Shown in pieces: positions 1 to 5,571 of a stretch of 5,582 bases of DNA (its first letter is position 1; each line of letters begins with the position of its first letter). This DNA comes from an uncultured Gammaproteobacteria bacterium. GTDB taxonomy: Bacteria > Pseudomonadota > Gammaproteobacteria > GCA-002705445 > GCA-002716945. Position numbers and translations under genes: made by a program. The notes beneath the pieces are model-generated. The model was not told where the DNA came from and did no database searches. It saw only the letters and a list, made by a program, of their open reading frames with translations. The stretch is taken from assembly GCA_913043035.1 (NCBI GenBank), contig CAJWMM010000048.1, positions 1-5,582 on the forward strand, written 5' to 3'.

Positions 1-570
1 ATGAAAACTAATAGTTTGAGGATTACTTCTGGTCATCTGCGATCTAGAAAAATAGATTATCTCCCTAATGAAGATTTAAGACCAACAAAGTCATATATAC
101 GTGAAGTTATTTTTAATGTATGTAATCTAGATAATAATTTTAATACTCTAGATTTATTTTCAGGGAGCGGTATTTTAACTCTTGAGTCGATTTCTAGAGG
201 TGCAAAAGTCTGTCATTTAGTTGAGAGTAACAAAAAGATATGTGAGAAATATTTATTCGAATGTAAAAAACTAAATATACAAAATTTTATGTTATTTAAC
301 TGCGATGTTTTTAAGTTTTTACAAAGAGAGAAAATACAGGATTACCAATTAATCTTTATTGATCCACCATATAAGGGTAGCTGTTTGAGTAAAGTCTTAA
401 ATGAACTTTTTCAGAGAAATTTTATCGAGAATAATAAGTATATTTATTTCGAGCAAGATAGAAAAAATAAGGATAAATCGATCTGCGAATATTTGAAAAT
501 GAAGTACGACATAATTAAAGATTTGAGTATTGGTGATGTAAGTTATACAATCGCACAAAAGAGGAATTAA
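1..570 (+). CDS. rsmD: 16S rRNA (guanine(966)-N2)-methyltransferase RsmD
   Basis: Transfers a methyl group from S-adenosylmethionine to N2 of G966 of 16S rRNA during small-subunit assembly in the cytoplasm. The 189-residue product is close to the family length (E. coli about 198). Visible family signatures are the N-terminal RITSG..RSRK segment (7-17), LRPT at 26-29 followed by REVIFNV (34-40), the SAM-binding motif I DLFSGSG (51-57), the catalytic DPPY motif (121-124) and a C-terminal GDVSYTI (178-184). The start codon is the first base of the window, so upstream signals cannot be seen, but the N-terminus aligns with the expected beginning of the domain. Its TAA stop shares its last base with the coaD ATG, so the two genes are probably cotranscribed and translationally coupled. 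Unusually rich in Lys, Asn and Ile, as expected from the AT-rich genome. Confidence 0.93.
   Translation: MKTNSLRITSGHLRSRKIDYLPNEDLRPTKSYIREVIFNVCNLDNNFNTLDLFSGSGILTLESISRGAKVCHLVESNKKICEKYLFECKKLNIQNFMLFNCDVFKFLQREKIQDYQLIFIDPPYKGSCLSKVLNELFQRNFIENNKYIYFEQDRKNKDKSICEYLKMKYDIIKDLSIGDVSYTIAQKRN
560..565 (+). promoter_or_regulatory. Shine-Dalgarno site of coaD
   Basis: AGAGGA lies four bases before the coaD ATG and inside the last codons of rsmD. It is the clearest ribosome binding site in the window and supports the ATG at 570 as the coaD start. Most other genes here have weaker or no such sites. Confidence 0.6.
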
Positions 571-1052
571 TGACTAAAATTGCAGTATATCCCGGTACAT
601 TTGACCCTATTACTAACGGCCATTTTGATTTAATGAAAAGAGGACTTAAAATCTTCGATCAAATAATCGTTGCAGTTGCTGAGAACTCTCAAAAACAGAC
701 TCTATTATCACTACAGCAGAGAATTGATTTGGTGAATGAGGTTACTAAAGATATTAAAGCTATTAATGTAATGACTTTAAATAAATTAGTTGTTGACTTC
801 GCAAAGGATCATTCTGCTACAATTATTTTAAGAGGGTTAAGGGCGATTTCTGATTTTGAATATGAAGTTCAATTAGCAAGTATCAATAGATCAATAGAGC
901 CTTCAATTGAGAGTGTTTTCATGAGTCCTGCCGAAGAGTATAGTTTCTTATCATCAAGTATTGTTAAAGATATTGCCAGACATAATGGTGACACTAGTGA
1001 CTACGTCCACCCTTCAGTATCCGAAGTGCTTAGAGAAAAATATTTAAAATAA
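570..1052 (+). CDS. coaD: Phosphopantetheine adenylyltransferase CoaD (PPAT)
   Basis: Catalyses the penultimate step of coenzyme A synthesis, joining 4'-phosphopantetheine and ATP to give dephospho-CoA and pyrophosphate. The 160-residue length matches E. coli CoaD (159). The nucleotidyltransferase motif YPGTFDPITNGH is at 7-18, with the catalytic residues T10 and H18. K42, the R88 segment LRGLRAISDFEYE (88-99) and the LSSS motif (127-130, ISSS in E. coli) are at positions equivalent to the E. coli enzyme. The start overlaps the rsmD stop by one base (TAATG) and has a good Shine-Dalgarno site. The stop codon directly abuts the stop of the convergent mutM with no intervening base. CoaD and mutM are also close neighbours in E. 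coli, so the association is ancestral rather than random. Confidence 0.97.
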   Translation: MTKIAVYPGTFDPITNGHFDLMKRGLKIFDQIIVAVAENSQKQTLLSLQQRIDLVNEVTKDIKAINVMTLNKLVVDFAKDHSATIILRGLRAISDFEYEVQLASINRSIEPSIESVFMSPAEEYSFLSSSIVKDIARHNGDTSDYVHPSVSEVLREKYLK

Positions 1053-1856
1053 TTATTTTTGACACTTAGGGCAATAAAAAGAGGATCGACCACTTATCTT
1101 AACATTTCTTATTTTTTCTCCACATCTACACTTATCTAATCCATAAACTGACAGCTTTTGTGTAAAGTATCCCGAGTCACCATCTAATGTCTTATAGTCC
1201 TTAATACTTGTTCCACCATATTTGACAGCTTTTTTAAGAACTGTTTTGATAGATTTTACTAAATGATTGCACATCGATTTAGATAATCTATTAGCAATCT
1301 TAGTAGGTCTTATCTTTGATAAAAATAATGCCTCCGATGCATAAATATTACCAACACCAGCTATAATTTTTTGATCCATTATAAAATTTTTTATTTTCAT
1401 TTTACTCTTAGAAGCTTTACTTTTTAAATATTGGCTATCTAAATCATTTGTTAGTGGCTCGACACCAATATTTTTTATTAGAAAATGTCTACGTATATCA
1501 GAAGACCAATGAATAGAGCCAAATTTCCTAACATCGTTATAAACAAATATACTGTTATCTGACATTTTCATTAAAAAATGATCATGTTTGTAAGATAGAT
1601 ATGCATCATGTGTTTTACGAAATTGACCTGTCATTCCAAGGTGTATAATCAGTGATCCATTATCAAACTCCATAATGATGTACTTTGCTCTCCTGTAAAT
1701 TTTTTTGATAATCTGTCCGTTTACTCTTGATGGTATATTTCTGTTAATCTTCCACCTCAGCTTATTATTAATTATTTTAAATTCGTCAATTTTTGGAGAA
1801 TCTATACTCTGTTTTATGGCATTACAAATAGTCTCTACTTCAGGTAGTTCTGGCAT
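1053..1856 (-). CDS. mutM: Formamidopyrimidine-DNA glycosylase MutM (Fpg)
   Basis: Bifunctional base-excision repair enzyme that removes 8-oxoguanine and formamidopyrimidines opposite C and cleaves the abasic strand by beta,delta-elimination. It is 267 residues long (E. coli 269). The start is fixed by the diagnostic N-terminus MPELPEVET, with nucleophile P2 and catalytic E3. Other expected residues are K58 in RRAKY (55-59), the helix-void-filling M75, R110 and F112 (in HLGMTG and DVRKFG), the H2TH-region GVGNIYASEALF (167-178) with N170, and a C-terminal zinc finger with R257 in GRSSFYC. The finger cysteines are C243, C245, C262 and C265. The first knuckle is therefore C-x-C instead of the usual C-x2-C, with the second half normally spaced. 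It is transcribed from the 58-base region shared with the desaturase; no clear Shine-Dalgarno is visible. Confidence 0.96.
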   Translation of the reverse strand: MPELPEVETICNAIKQSIDSPKIDEFKIINNKLRWKINRNIPSRVNGQIIKKIYRRAKYIIMEFDNGSLIIHLGMTGQFRKTHDAYLSYKHDHFLMKMSDNSIFVYNDVRKFGSIHWSSDIRRHFLIKNIGVEPLTNDLDSQYLKSKASKSKMKIKNFIMDQKIIAGVGNIYASEALFLSKIRPTKIANRLSKSMCNHLVKSIKTVLKKAVKYGGTSIKDYKTLDGDSGYFTQKLSVYGLDKCRCGEKIRNVKISGRSSFYCPKCQK

Positions 1857-1863
1857 AATTAGT

Positions 1864-1892
1864 TAGACATATATTAGAATTTATCATATTAT
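1864..1892 (+). promoter_or_regulatory. Predicted sigma-70 promoter of the desaturase
   Basis: TAGACA (1864-1869, 5/6 to the -35 consensus) and TATTAT (1887-1892, 5/6 to the -10 consensus) are separated by 17 bases. Transcription would begin near 1899, giving a leader of only about 15 bases before the ATG at 1915, with no Shine-Dalgarno motif. Consensus-like hexamers are common by chance in AT-rich DNA, but this one has near-ideal spacing and is correctly placed. Confidence 0.5.
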
Positions 1893-1912
1893 TTAAGCTT
1901 GAATTATAACAA
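1883..1912 (-). promoter_or_regulatory. Predicted sigma-70 promoter of mutM
   Basis: On the reverse strand TTGTTA (1907-1912, 4/6) and TATGAT (1883-1888, 5/6) are separated by 18 bases. The transcript would start near 1876, leaving about 20 bases before the mutM ATG. Its -10 hexamer overlaps that of the desaturase promoter by two bases, so polymerase could not occupy both at once. Confidence 0.4.
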
Positions 1913-1914
1913 AA

Positions 1915-3096
1915 ATGATGGATTTAATTACAAACGGACTAATAGAATTTACATGGGTGGGATATGTCATATATACCCTTATTGTAACTCACATAACTAT
2001 TGTGGCAATAACACTCTATTTACACCGAGGTGTGTGTCATTCAGCAATTGAAATTAAGCCTATCTTGGCCCATTTTTTCAGATTCTGGCTATGGCTAACA
2101 ACTTCTATGAGAACTGCTGATTGGGTAGCTATACATAGAAAACATCATGCTAAAGTAGAAACAGCTGATGATCCCCACAGTCCAGCACATTATGGTATTG
2201 GTCAAGTTCTGTTAAGAGGCGCAGACTTGTATCATGAGGAGAAAGGTAACAGCGAGACTATACAGAAATACTCTCAAAACTGTCCAAACGACTGGATAGA
2301 GCAATATGTCTATACAGGTAAGAATAACTTGGGAATTCTATTATTATTTATTCTTAATATCCTTTTATTCGGTGTGGTTGGTATTATAATTTGGTCTATT
2401 CAAATGATGTGGACGCCAATTTTCGCTGCAGGTGGCATTAATGGGGCAGGACATTACTGGGGTTATCGTAATTTCAATACGAGCGATGATTCAACAAATT
2501 TAGGGCCTATTGGAATTATAATCGGTGGTGAAGAGCTTCACAATAACCATCATGCATTTCCAACTGCCGCAAAATTTTCACTCAAACCATGGGAGTTTGA
2601 TATAGGCTGGATGTATATAAAAATATTTACATTACTTGGGCAAATAAAGGTTAAAAGACTTGCTGTAAAAACTGTAGTTGATAATCCTAACTTAGATCTA
2701 GATTCGAAAGTGGGATATGATTTATTAAAATCTAAATTAACTGTTATAACCAACTACACTTCTGAAGTGTTAAAACCAATCCTAAAAATCGAAATTAAAA
2801 ATGCAAAATATGACATCAAAAAGATGTTAAAGATGTCTACAGAAACTCTTTCTAGACAACCTAGTAGAATATCTGATAACGATATAGACAGGCTCAAGTT
2901 AATATTCAAAGAGTGTGCAACTCTCAAGACGGTTTATGACCTTAAAAACAAACTATACGATATATTGTATAGTAGAAACATAAAACATGAAAACTTTATT
3001 CAAACATTAAACGAATGGTGTGAAGAGGCTAGCAGCAAAGGCATTGATTCTTTGCAAGTTTTCTCGAATAGCCTTAAAGGCTACAAAGTAGTTTAG
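1915..3096 (+). CDS. Membrane fatty-acid (delta-9 type) desaturase
   Basis: Di-iron membrane desaturase that introduces a double bond into a saturated acyl chain of a phospholipid or acyl-CoA using O2 and an electron donor, thereby adjusting membrane fluidity. Three histidine boxes are intact: HRGVCH (37-42), HRKHH (74-78) and HNNHH (209-213), with a further H180 in GAGHYWGYRN. Hydrophobic segments lie at about 13-36, 49-65, 138-161 and 163-179. Segments such as HFFRFWLWLTT, IHRKHHAK, NCPNDWIEQ and GGEELHNNHH closely recall the roughly 394-residue Pseudomonas-type acyl desaturases, and the 393-residue length, including the soluble, helix-rich tail after about residue 250, fits that group. Tandem ATGs at 1915 and 1918 leave a one-codon ambiguity. 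It lies between mutM and rpmG but in the opposite orientation. Substrate form and the double-bond position cannot be read from the sequence. Confidence 0.9.
   Translation: MMDLITNGLIEFTWVGYVIYTLIVTHITIVAITLYLHRGVCHSAIEIKPILAHFFRFWLWLTTSMRTADWVAIHRKHHAKVETADDPHSPAHYGIGQVLLRGADLYHEEKGNSETIQKYSQNCPNDWIEQYVYTGKNNLGILLLFILNILLFGVVGIIIWSIQMMWTPIFAAGGINGAGHYWGYRNFNTSDDSTNLGPIGIIIGGEELHNNHHAFPTAAKFSLKPWEFDIGWMYIKIFTLLGQIKVKRLAVKTVVDNPNLDLDSKVGYDLLKSKLTVITNYTSEVLKPILKIEIKNAKYDIKKMLKMSTETLSRQPSRISDNDIDRLKLIFKECATLKTVYDLKNKLYDILYSRNIKHENFIQTLNEWCEEASSKGIDSLQVFSNSLKGYKVV
3069..3091. repeat. Two overlapping inverted repeats at the desaturase/rpmG convergent end
   Basis: TAGCC-TTAAA-GGCTA (3069-3083) forms a five-base stem, extendable to seven with a one-base loop, and CTAC-AAA-GTAG (3081-3091) forms a four-base stem. 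They share CTA and so are mutually exclusive. They lie in the last codons of the desaturase, where a terminator would be needed because no intergenic space exists. On the forward strand a U-rich but interrupted stretch follows (TTTAGTTATTT). As a terminator this is weak. Confidence 0.25.
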
Positions 3097-3252
3097 TTAT
3101 TTAATCTTTGATTCTTTATAAATAACGTATTTCTTAATTTTTGGATCAAACTTCTTGATTTCAAACTTGTCAGGCATTGTTTTCTTGTTTTTTGTTGTTG
3201 TGTAAAAATGCCCCGTACCAGCAGAAGAAACTAATTTAATTTTCTCTCTCAT
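3097..3252 (-). CDS. rpmG: 50S ribosomal protein L33
   Basis: A 51-residue basic protein of the large ribosomal subunit near the E-site. The translation begins MREKIKLVSSAGTGHFYTTT and ends VIYKESKIK, matching E. coli L33 almost residue for residue apart from the missing first four residues (MAKG). The start at 3252 is the only in-frame ATG: the next upstream in-frame stop is only three codons away and no other start lies between. It is the cysteine-free form of L33, lacking the two CxxC pairs of the zinc-binding form. It lies four bases after the rpmB stop and is clearly cotranscribed with it. A GAG in the end of rpmB may act as a weak Shine-Dalgarno. Its TAA directly abuts the TAG of the convergent desaturase. 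Confidence 0.96.
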   Translation of the reverse strand: MREKIKLVSSAGTGHFYTTTKNKKTMPDKFEIKKFDPKIKKYVIYKESKIK

Positions 3253-3256
3253 ATGT

Positions 3257-3481
3257 TTATCTCAAGTTATATTTTTTTAAAGCATTATCGAGACCAATCT
3301 TATCGATTATCCTCAAACCCTTTTTGGACAATTTGAGCGATACCCATTTCTTTAATTCGTCTGACCATAATCTGTGATTATGAAGGTTCGGTTCAAATGT
3401 GCGTTTTGTACGATTTTTTGCATGGGAAACATTGTTCCCGCTCATCACACTTTTTTTCGTTATTTGACAAATTTTTGACAT
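3257..3481 (-). CDS. rpmB: 50S ribosomal protein L28
   Basis: A 74-residue large-subunit protein (E. coli 78), first gene of the rpmB-rpmG pair. Family features are the N-terminal MSKICQIT, the GNNVSHAKNRTKRTF segment (15-29), PNLHNHRLW (31-39) and the C-terminal KGLRIIDKIGLDNAL (54-68). Only C5 remains of the cysteines found in zinc-binding L28, so, like the adjacent L33, this is the cysteine-poor type. The product is strongly basic, as expected for an rRNA-binding protein. The start is supported by alignment to the family N-terminus; an AGAG lies upstream as a modest ribosome binding site. It is divergent from folB and 79 bases away. Confidence 0.97.
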   Translation of the reverse strand: MSKICQITKKSVMSGNNVSHAKNRTKRTFEPNLHNHRLWSDELKKWVSLKLSKKGLRIIDKIGLDNALKKYNLR

Positions 3482-3502
3482 TTTTAAACTCTAAACTCAT
3501 TA

Positions 3503-3530
3503 ATGATATCAGAATAGTAATCATATACAA
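3503..3530 (-). promoter_or_regulatory. Possible promoter of rpmB-rpmG
   Basis: Reverse-strand TTGTAT (3525-3530, 3/6) and TATCAT (3503-3508, 5/6) are spaced by 16 bases, placing a start near 3496 and a leader of about 15 bases. A ribosomal protein promoter is expected in this gap, but the -35 match is poor and the region is very AT-rich, so the exact placement is uncertain. Confidence 0.3.
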
Positions 3531-3531
3531 T
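3503..3531 (+). promoter_or_regulatory. Possible promoter of the folB-folK operon
   Basis: ATGATA (3503-3508, 4/6) and TACAAT (3526-3531, 5/6) are separated by 17 bases; the start would be near 3538, about 23 bases before the folB ATG. These hexamers use essentially the same bases, on the other strand, as the candidate rpmB promoter. The rest of 3482-3560 is AT-rich and includes the palindrome TGATATCA (3504-3511); no riboswitch or known operator is visible. Confidence 0.35.
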
Positions 3532-3560
3532 ATGAATATATTAATTATCAGGGAAATATA

Positions 3561-3911
3561 ATGGATATTGTGTTTATAAAGGAGCTTTGTATAGAGACTG
3601 TCATTGGTGTATATGATTGGGAGAGAAAAATAAAACAAATTATTTGCATAGATTTAGAGCTTGGGACAGATATCTCAACTGCCTCTAGTTCTGATAATAT
3701 TGACAATACAGTAGACTATAAAGCAGTCACAAAGCGTTTAAAATCTTTTATTGGTGGAAGTGAATTCCAATTAGTTGAAGCTTTAGCAGAAGAGTCTGTG
3801 AAAATTATTTTAGAGGAATTTCCGGTTAAGCATGTCAAAGCTAGATTTAGTAAACCTGGCGCAGTAACTGGTTCCAAAGAAGTTGGTGTTATGATTGAGA
3901 GACATAAATGA
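3561..3911 (+). CDS. folB: Dihydroneopterin aldolase FolB
   Basis: Converts 7,8-dihydroneopterin to 6-hydroxymethyl-7,8-dihydropterin and glycolaldehyde in folate synthesis; family members also epimerise to dihydromonapterin. The 116-residue product opens MDIVFI..L...TVIGVYDWE, near-identical to E. coli FolB over this motif. Active-site and pterin-binding positions are present: E21, Y53 (VDYKAV), E73 (LVEALAEE) and K98 in SKPGA (97-101). The C-terminal VGVMIER (108-114) is typical. The family forms octamers of tunnelling-fold subunits. An AGGGA about six bases before the ATG serves as a Shine-Dalgarno site. The stop overlaps the folK start by four bases (ATGA), so the aldolase and the kinase using its product are translationally coupled. 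Confidence 0.95.
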   Translation: MDIVFIKELCIETVIGVYDWERKIKQIICIDLELGTDISTASSSDNIDNTVDYKAVTKRLKSFIGGSEFQLVEALAEESVKIILEEFPVKHVKARFSKPGAVTGSKEVGVMIERHK

Positions 3912-4396
3912 GTCAAATCTTTATTGGCGTAGGAAGTAATGTAGATAGAGAAAAAAATATTGCTTCATGTATAAATAAGCTCAAGGGAAGTTATGAGAGT
4001 TTCTCAATGTCTCCAATTTATGAAACAGAATCTATGGGCTTTTCTGGACCTAATTTTTATAATCTTGTCTGCAAGTTTGAGACCGATGAGAAATTACTTG
4101 ATTTAAAACTGAACTTAAACAATATTGAAATGGTTCATGGCAGAACACATGGTGAGACTAAGTTCAGTTCTCGTACACTTGATATAGATATTTTATATTA
4201 TGACAGCCTAGTGATAGAGACTGACAATATAACGGTACCCAGAGACGAAATTATCCGTTATGACTTTGTACTTCGACCGCTAGTTGATATAGCTCCCGAT
4301 TTTATACATCCAAAAGAAAAGCTCACCAATCAAGAAATATTAAACACATACGATATTGAAAAATTAATAATCAATACTGTTAAAATCGAAATATAA
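3908..4396 (+). CDS. folK: 6-hydroxymethyl-7,8-dihydropterin pyrophosphokinase FolK (HPPK)
   Basis: Transfers pyrophosphate from ATP to the product of FolB, giving the substrate of dihydropteroate synthase. It is 162 residues long, the usual size (E. coli 159). Visible signatures are the N-terminal FIGVGSNVDREKNI (5-18), SPIYET (35-40), GPNFYNLV (47-54), and the ATP/Mg motif RTLDIDIL (89-96) with metal ligands D92 and D94. The later VPRDEIIRYDFVLRPL segment (110-125) carries a PRDEI form rather than the PHP-type seen in many HPPKs; this form also occurs in other gammaproteobacterial FolK proteins as I recall. A GAGAG precedes the ATG by several bases. It overlaps folB by four bases and the next gene by one. 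No dihydropteroate synthase domain is fused. Confidence 0.95.
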   Translation: MSQIFIGVGSNVDREKNIASCINKLKGSYESFSMSPIYETESMGFSGPNFYNLVCKFETDEKLLDLKLNLNNIEMVHGRTHGETKFSSRTLDIDILYYDSLVIETDNITVPRDEIIRYDFVLRPLVDIAPDFIHPKEKLTNQEILNTYDIEKLIINTVKIEI

Positions 4397-4824
4397 TGAA
4401 TCTAATCTTTCAAGCAGTTATAGCGTACTCAGGATTAATACCACCGCTCTATGCAATAATTGATTTATTTTTCTTAGAAGACATTAGAGTTTCTATGATT
4501 TTAGATTTTATGATTTTGTATACGCTTATTATTTTTACTTTTGTTGGCGCAATAAATTGGAAAATTACTAAAGATGGTTCTATATTAATGACAATTTATG
4601 GAGCTATTCCGAGTTTATTATCATTCTTAATTATCTTAGCTGTTTTAAATGATTTCGAGTATCTATTGATATCAAGTAGCTTAATTGCTTTTCTATTTGT
4701 GCAACTTCTATTTGACTATATTATTTACCTTCAAAAACTACGTCCAGCATTTTTTATTTACTCGATTAGATTGCCTGTTACAATCTTGTTATCTTTGCTA
4801 GTTCATTTACCGATATACTTTTGA
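4396..4824 (+). CDS. DUF3429 family membrane protein
   Basis: A 142-residue, highly hydrophobic protein of unknown function, probably with five inner-membrane segments at about 5-27, 33-52, 63-84, 88-112 and 120-140. The pattern FVGAINW (49-55), GAIPSLLSF (69-77), D107 in the fourth segment and IRLPVTILLSL (124-134) fits the DUF3429 family, whose members carry FLGGxxW, SVxPxL and LRxxLT motifs in the same order; assignment is from memory of the family, not a search. The ATG overlaps the folK stop by one base and has no recognisable Shine-Dalgarno, so its translation probably depends on coupling to folK. It faces the pteridine reductase with only three bases between stops. A link to pterin or folate handling is suggested only by position. 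Confidence 0.75.
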   Translation: MNLIFQAVIAYSGLIPPLYAIIDLFFLEDIRVSMILDFMILYTLIIFTFVGAINWKITKDGSILMTIYGAIPSLLSFLIILAVLNDFEYLLISSSLIAFLFVQLLFDYIIYLQKLRPAFFIYSIRLPVTILLSLLVHLPIYF

Positions 4825-4827
4825 TTA

Positions 4828-5571
4828 TTACATGTTAAGCTTTCTACCACCATCTACATTTATGTTTTGACCGGTGATGTAATTGCCATCTTTAATTAAG
4901 AAGAGTACAGCTTTTGCTATATCGTTAGGATCTCCAACACGCTTTAGTGCAATCCTTGAGAGTATGTCCTTCTTTTTCTTCGCTTTGTTCTCATCTGCCT
5001 CGGGCCACATGATTGCACCCGGCGATACGCCATTCACTCGTATTTGAGGAGCAAGATCTTTTGCAAGTGTCTTAGTGAGCGCAAGCAGTCCTGCTTTGCT
5101 TATATTATAAATAATATGATCTTTAAGAGGTGGGTCTATGTGAATATCTATAATGTTTACGATATTACCTCTTCTTTTCTTCAATTCCGAATAAAATACC
5201 TTAGCGAGCATTAAAGGTGATTTTAGATTGGTATCTATTAGGTCAATCCAAGATTTTTGATTTACTTGATCAATTTTAGTTGGATAAAAACGTGATGCAT
5301 TATTGATAAGGACATCTAATCTACCAAAACATTTAAGCGCATCACTATAGAATTTCGAAAAATTTGATATTTTCGAGAAGTCTATTTTAATAATTCTACA
5401 TGAGTCTTTTGATTTATCATTAAGCTCAGTGAGAATGTCTTTCGCTTGCTTAGATGATTTATTATAAGTGATAATAATATTATAGTTGTTGTCATGAAGG
5501 ATTCTAGCGATAGAGAGACCGATACGCTTTACACCTCCTGTTATAAGTACAGTTTTTAATCTCTTTGTCAT
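4828..5571 (-). CDS. folM: Pteridine reductase, short-chain dehydrogenase (FolM/PTR1-like)
   Basis: NADPH-dependent short-chain dehydrogenase of 247 residues, probably reducing dihydropterins or dihydrofolate to the tetrahydro form. The cofactor motif is TGGVKRIG (11-18), the basic R16 favouring NADPH; NNAS is at 90-93. The catalytic set is D142, Y155 and K159. Asp in place of the usual SDR serine, 13 residues before the tyrosine, is the pteridine reductase arrangement (D181, Y194, K198 in Leishmania PTR1). The DIHIDPPLKDH segment (142-152) and GAIMWPE (185-191) are further signatures of bacterial pteridine reductases, and the C-terminal ITGQNINVDGG is general to SDRs. The ATG at 5571 fits the family N-terminus; only 11 bases lie upstream in the window, so its promoter is not visible. 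Tandem TAA stops end the gene. The gene symbol is less certain than the family. Confidence 0.85.
   Translation of the reverse strand: MTKRLKTVLITGGVKRIGLSIARILHDNNYNIIITYNKSSKQAKDILTELNDKSKDSCRIIKIDFSKISNFSKFYSDALKCFGRLDVLINNASRFYPTKIDQVNQKSWIDLIDTNLKSPLMLAKVFYSELKKRRGNIVNIIDIHIDPPLKDHIIYNISKAGLLALTKTLAKDLAPQIRVNGVSPGAIMWPEADENKAKKKKDILSRIALKRVGDPNDIAKAVLFLIKDGNYITGQNINVDGGRKLNM

Noticed and set aside
2550..2753. Reverse-strand open frame of 67 codons inside the desaturase
   Set aside because: It lies antisense to the third His box and the start of the C-terminal tail of a well-supported gene, resembles no family I know, and has no ribosome binding site.
3464..3480. Two perfect TTGACA hexamers 11 bases apart, as -35 elements
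   Set aside because: They lie in the rpmB start region (the antisense of its first codons) and no good -10 hexamer occurs 16-18 bases downstream on the forward strand.
3393..3638. Reverse-strand open frame of 81 codons spanning the folB start and rpmB
   Set aside because: It covers the rpmB-folB promoter gap and overlaps rpmB in another frame. Its hydrophobic run comes from translating AT-rich non-coding DNA.
3716..3916. Reverse-strand open frame of 66 codons inside folB
   Set aside because: It is a shadow of the conserved folB coding sequence, with no homology or start signal.
4825..4850. Terminator between the DUF3429 gene and folM
   Set aside because: Only three bases separate the stops, and I found no stem with a following U tract; AAGCTT here is just a six-base palindrome.
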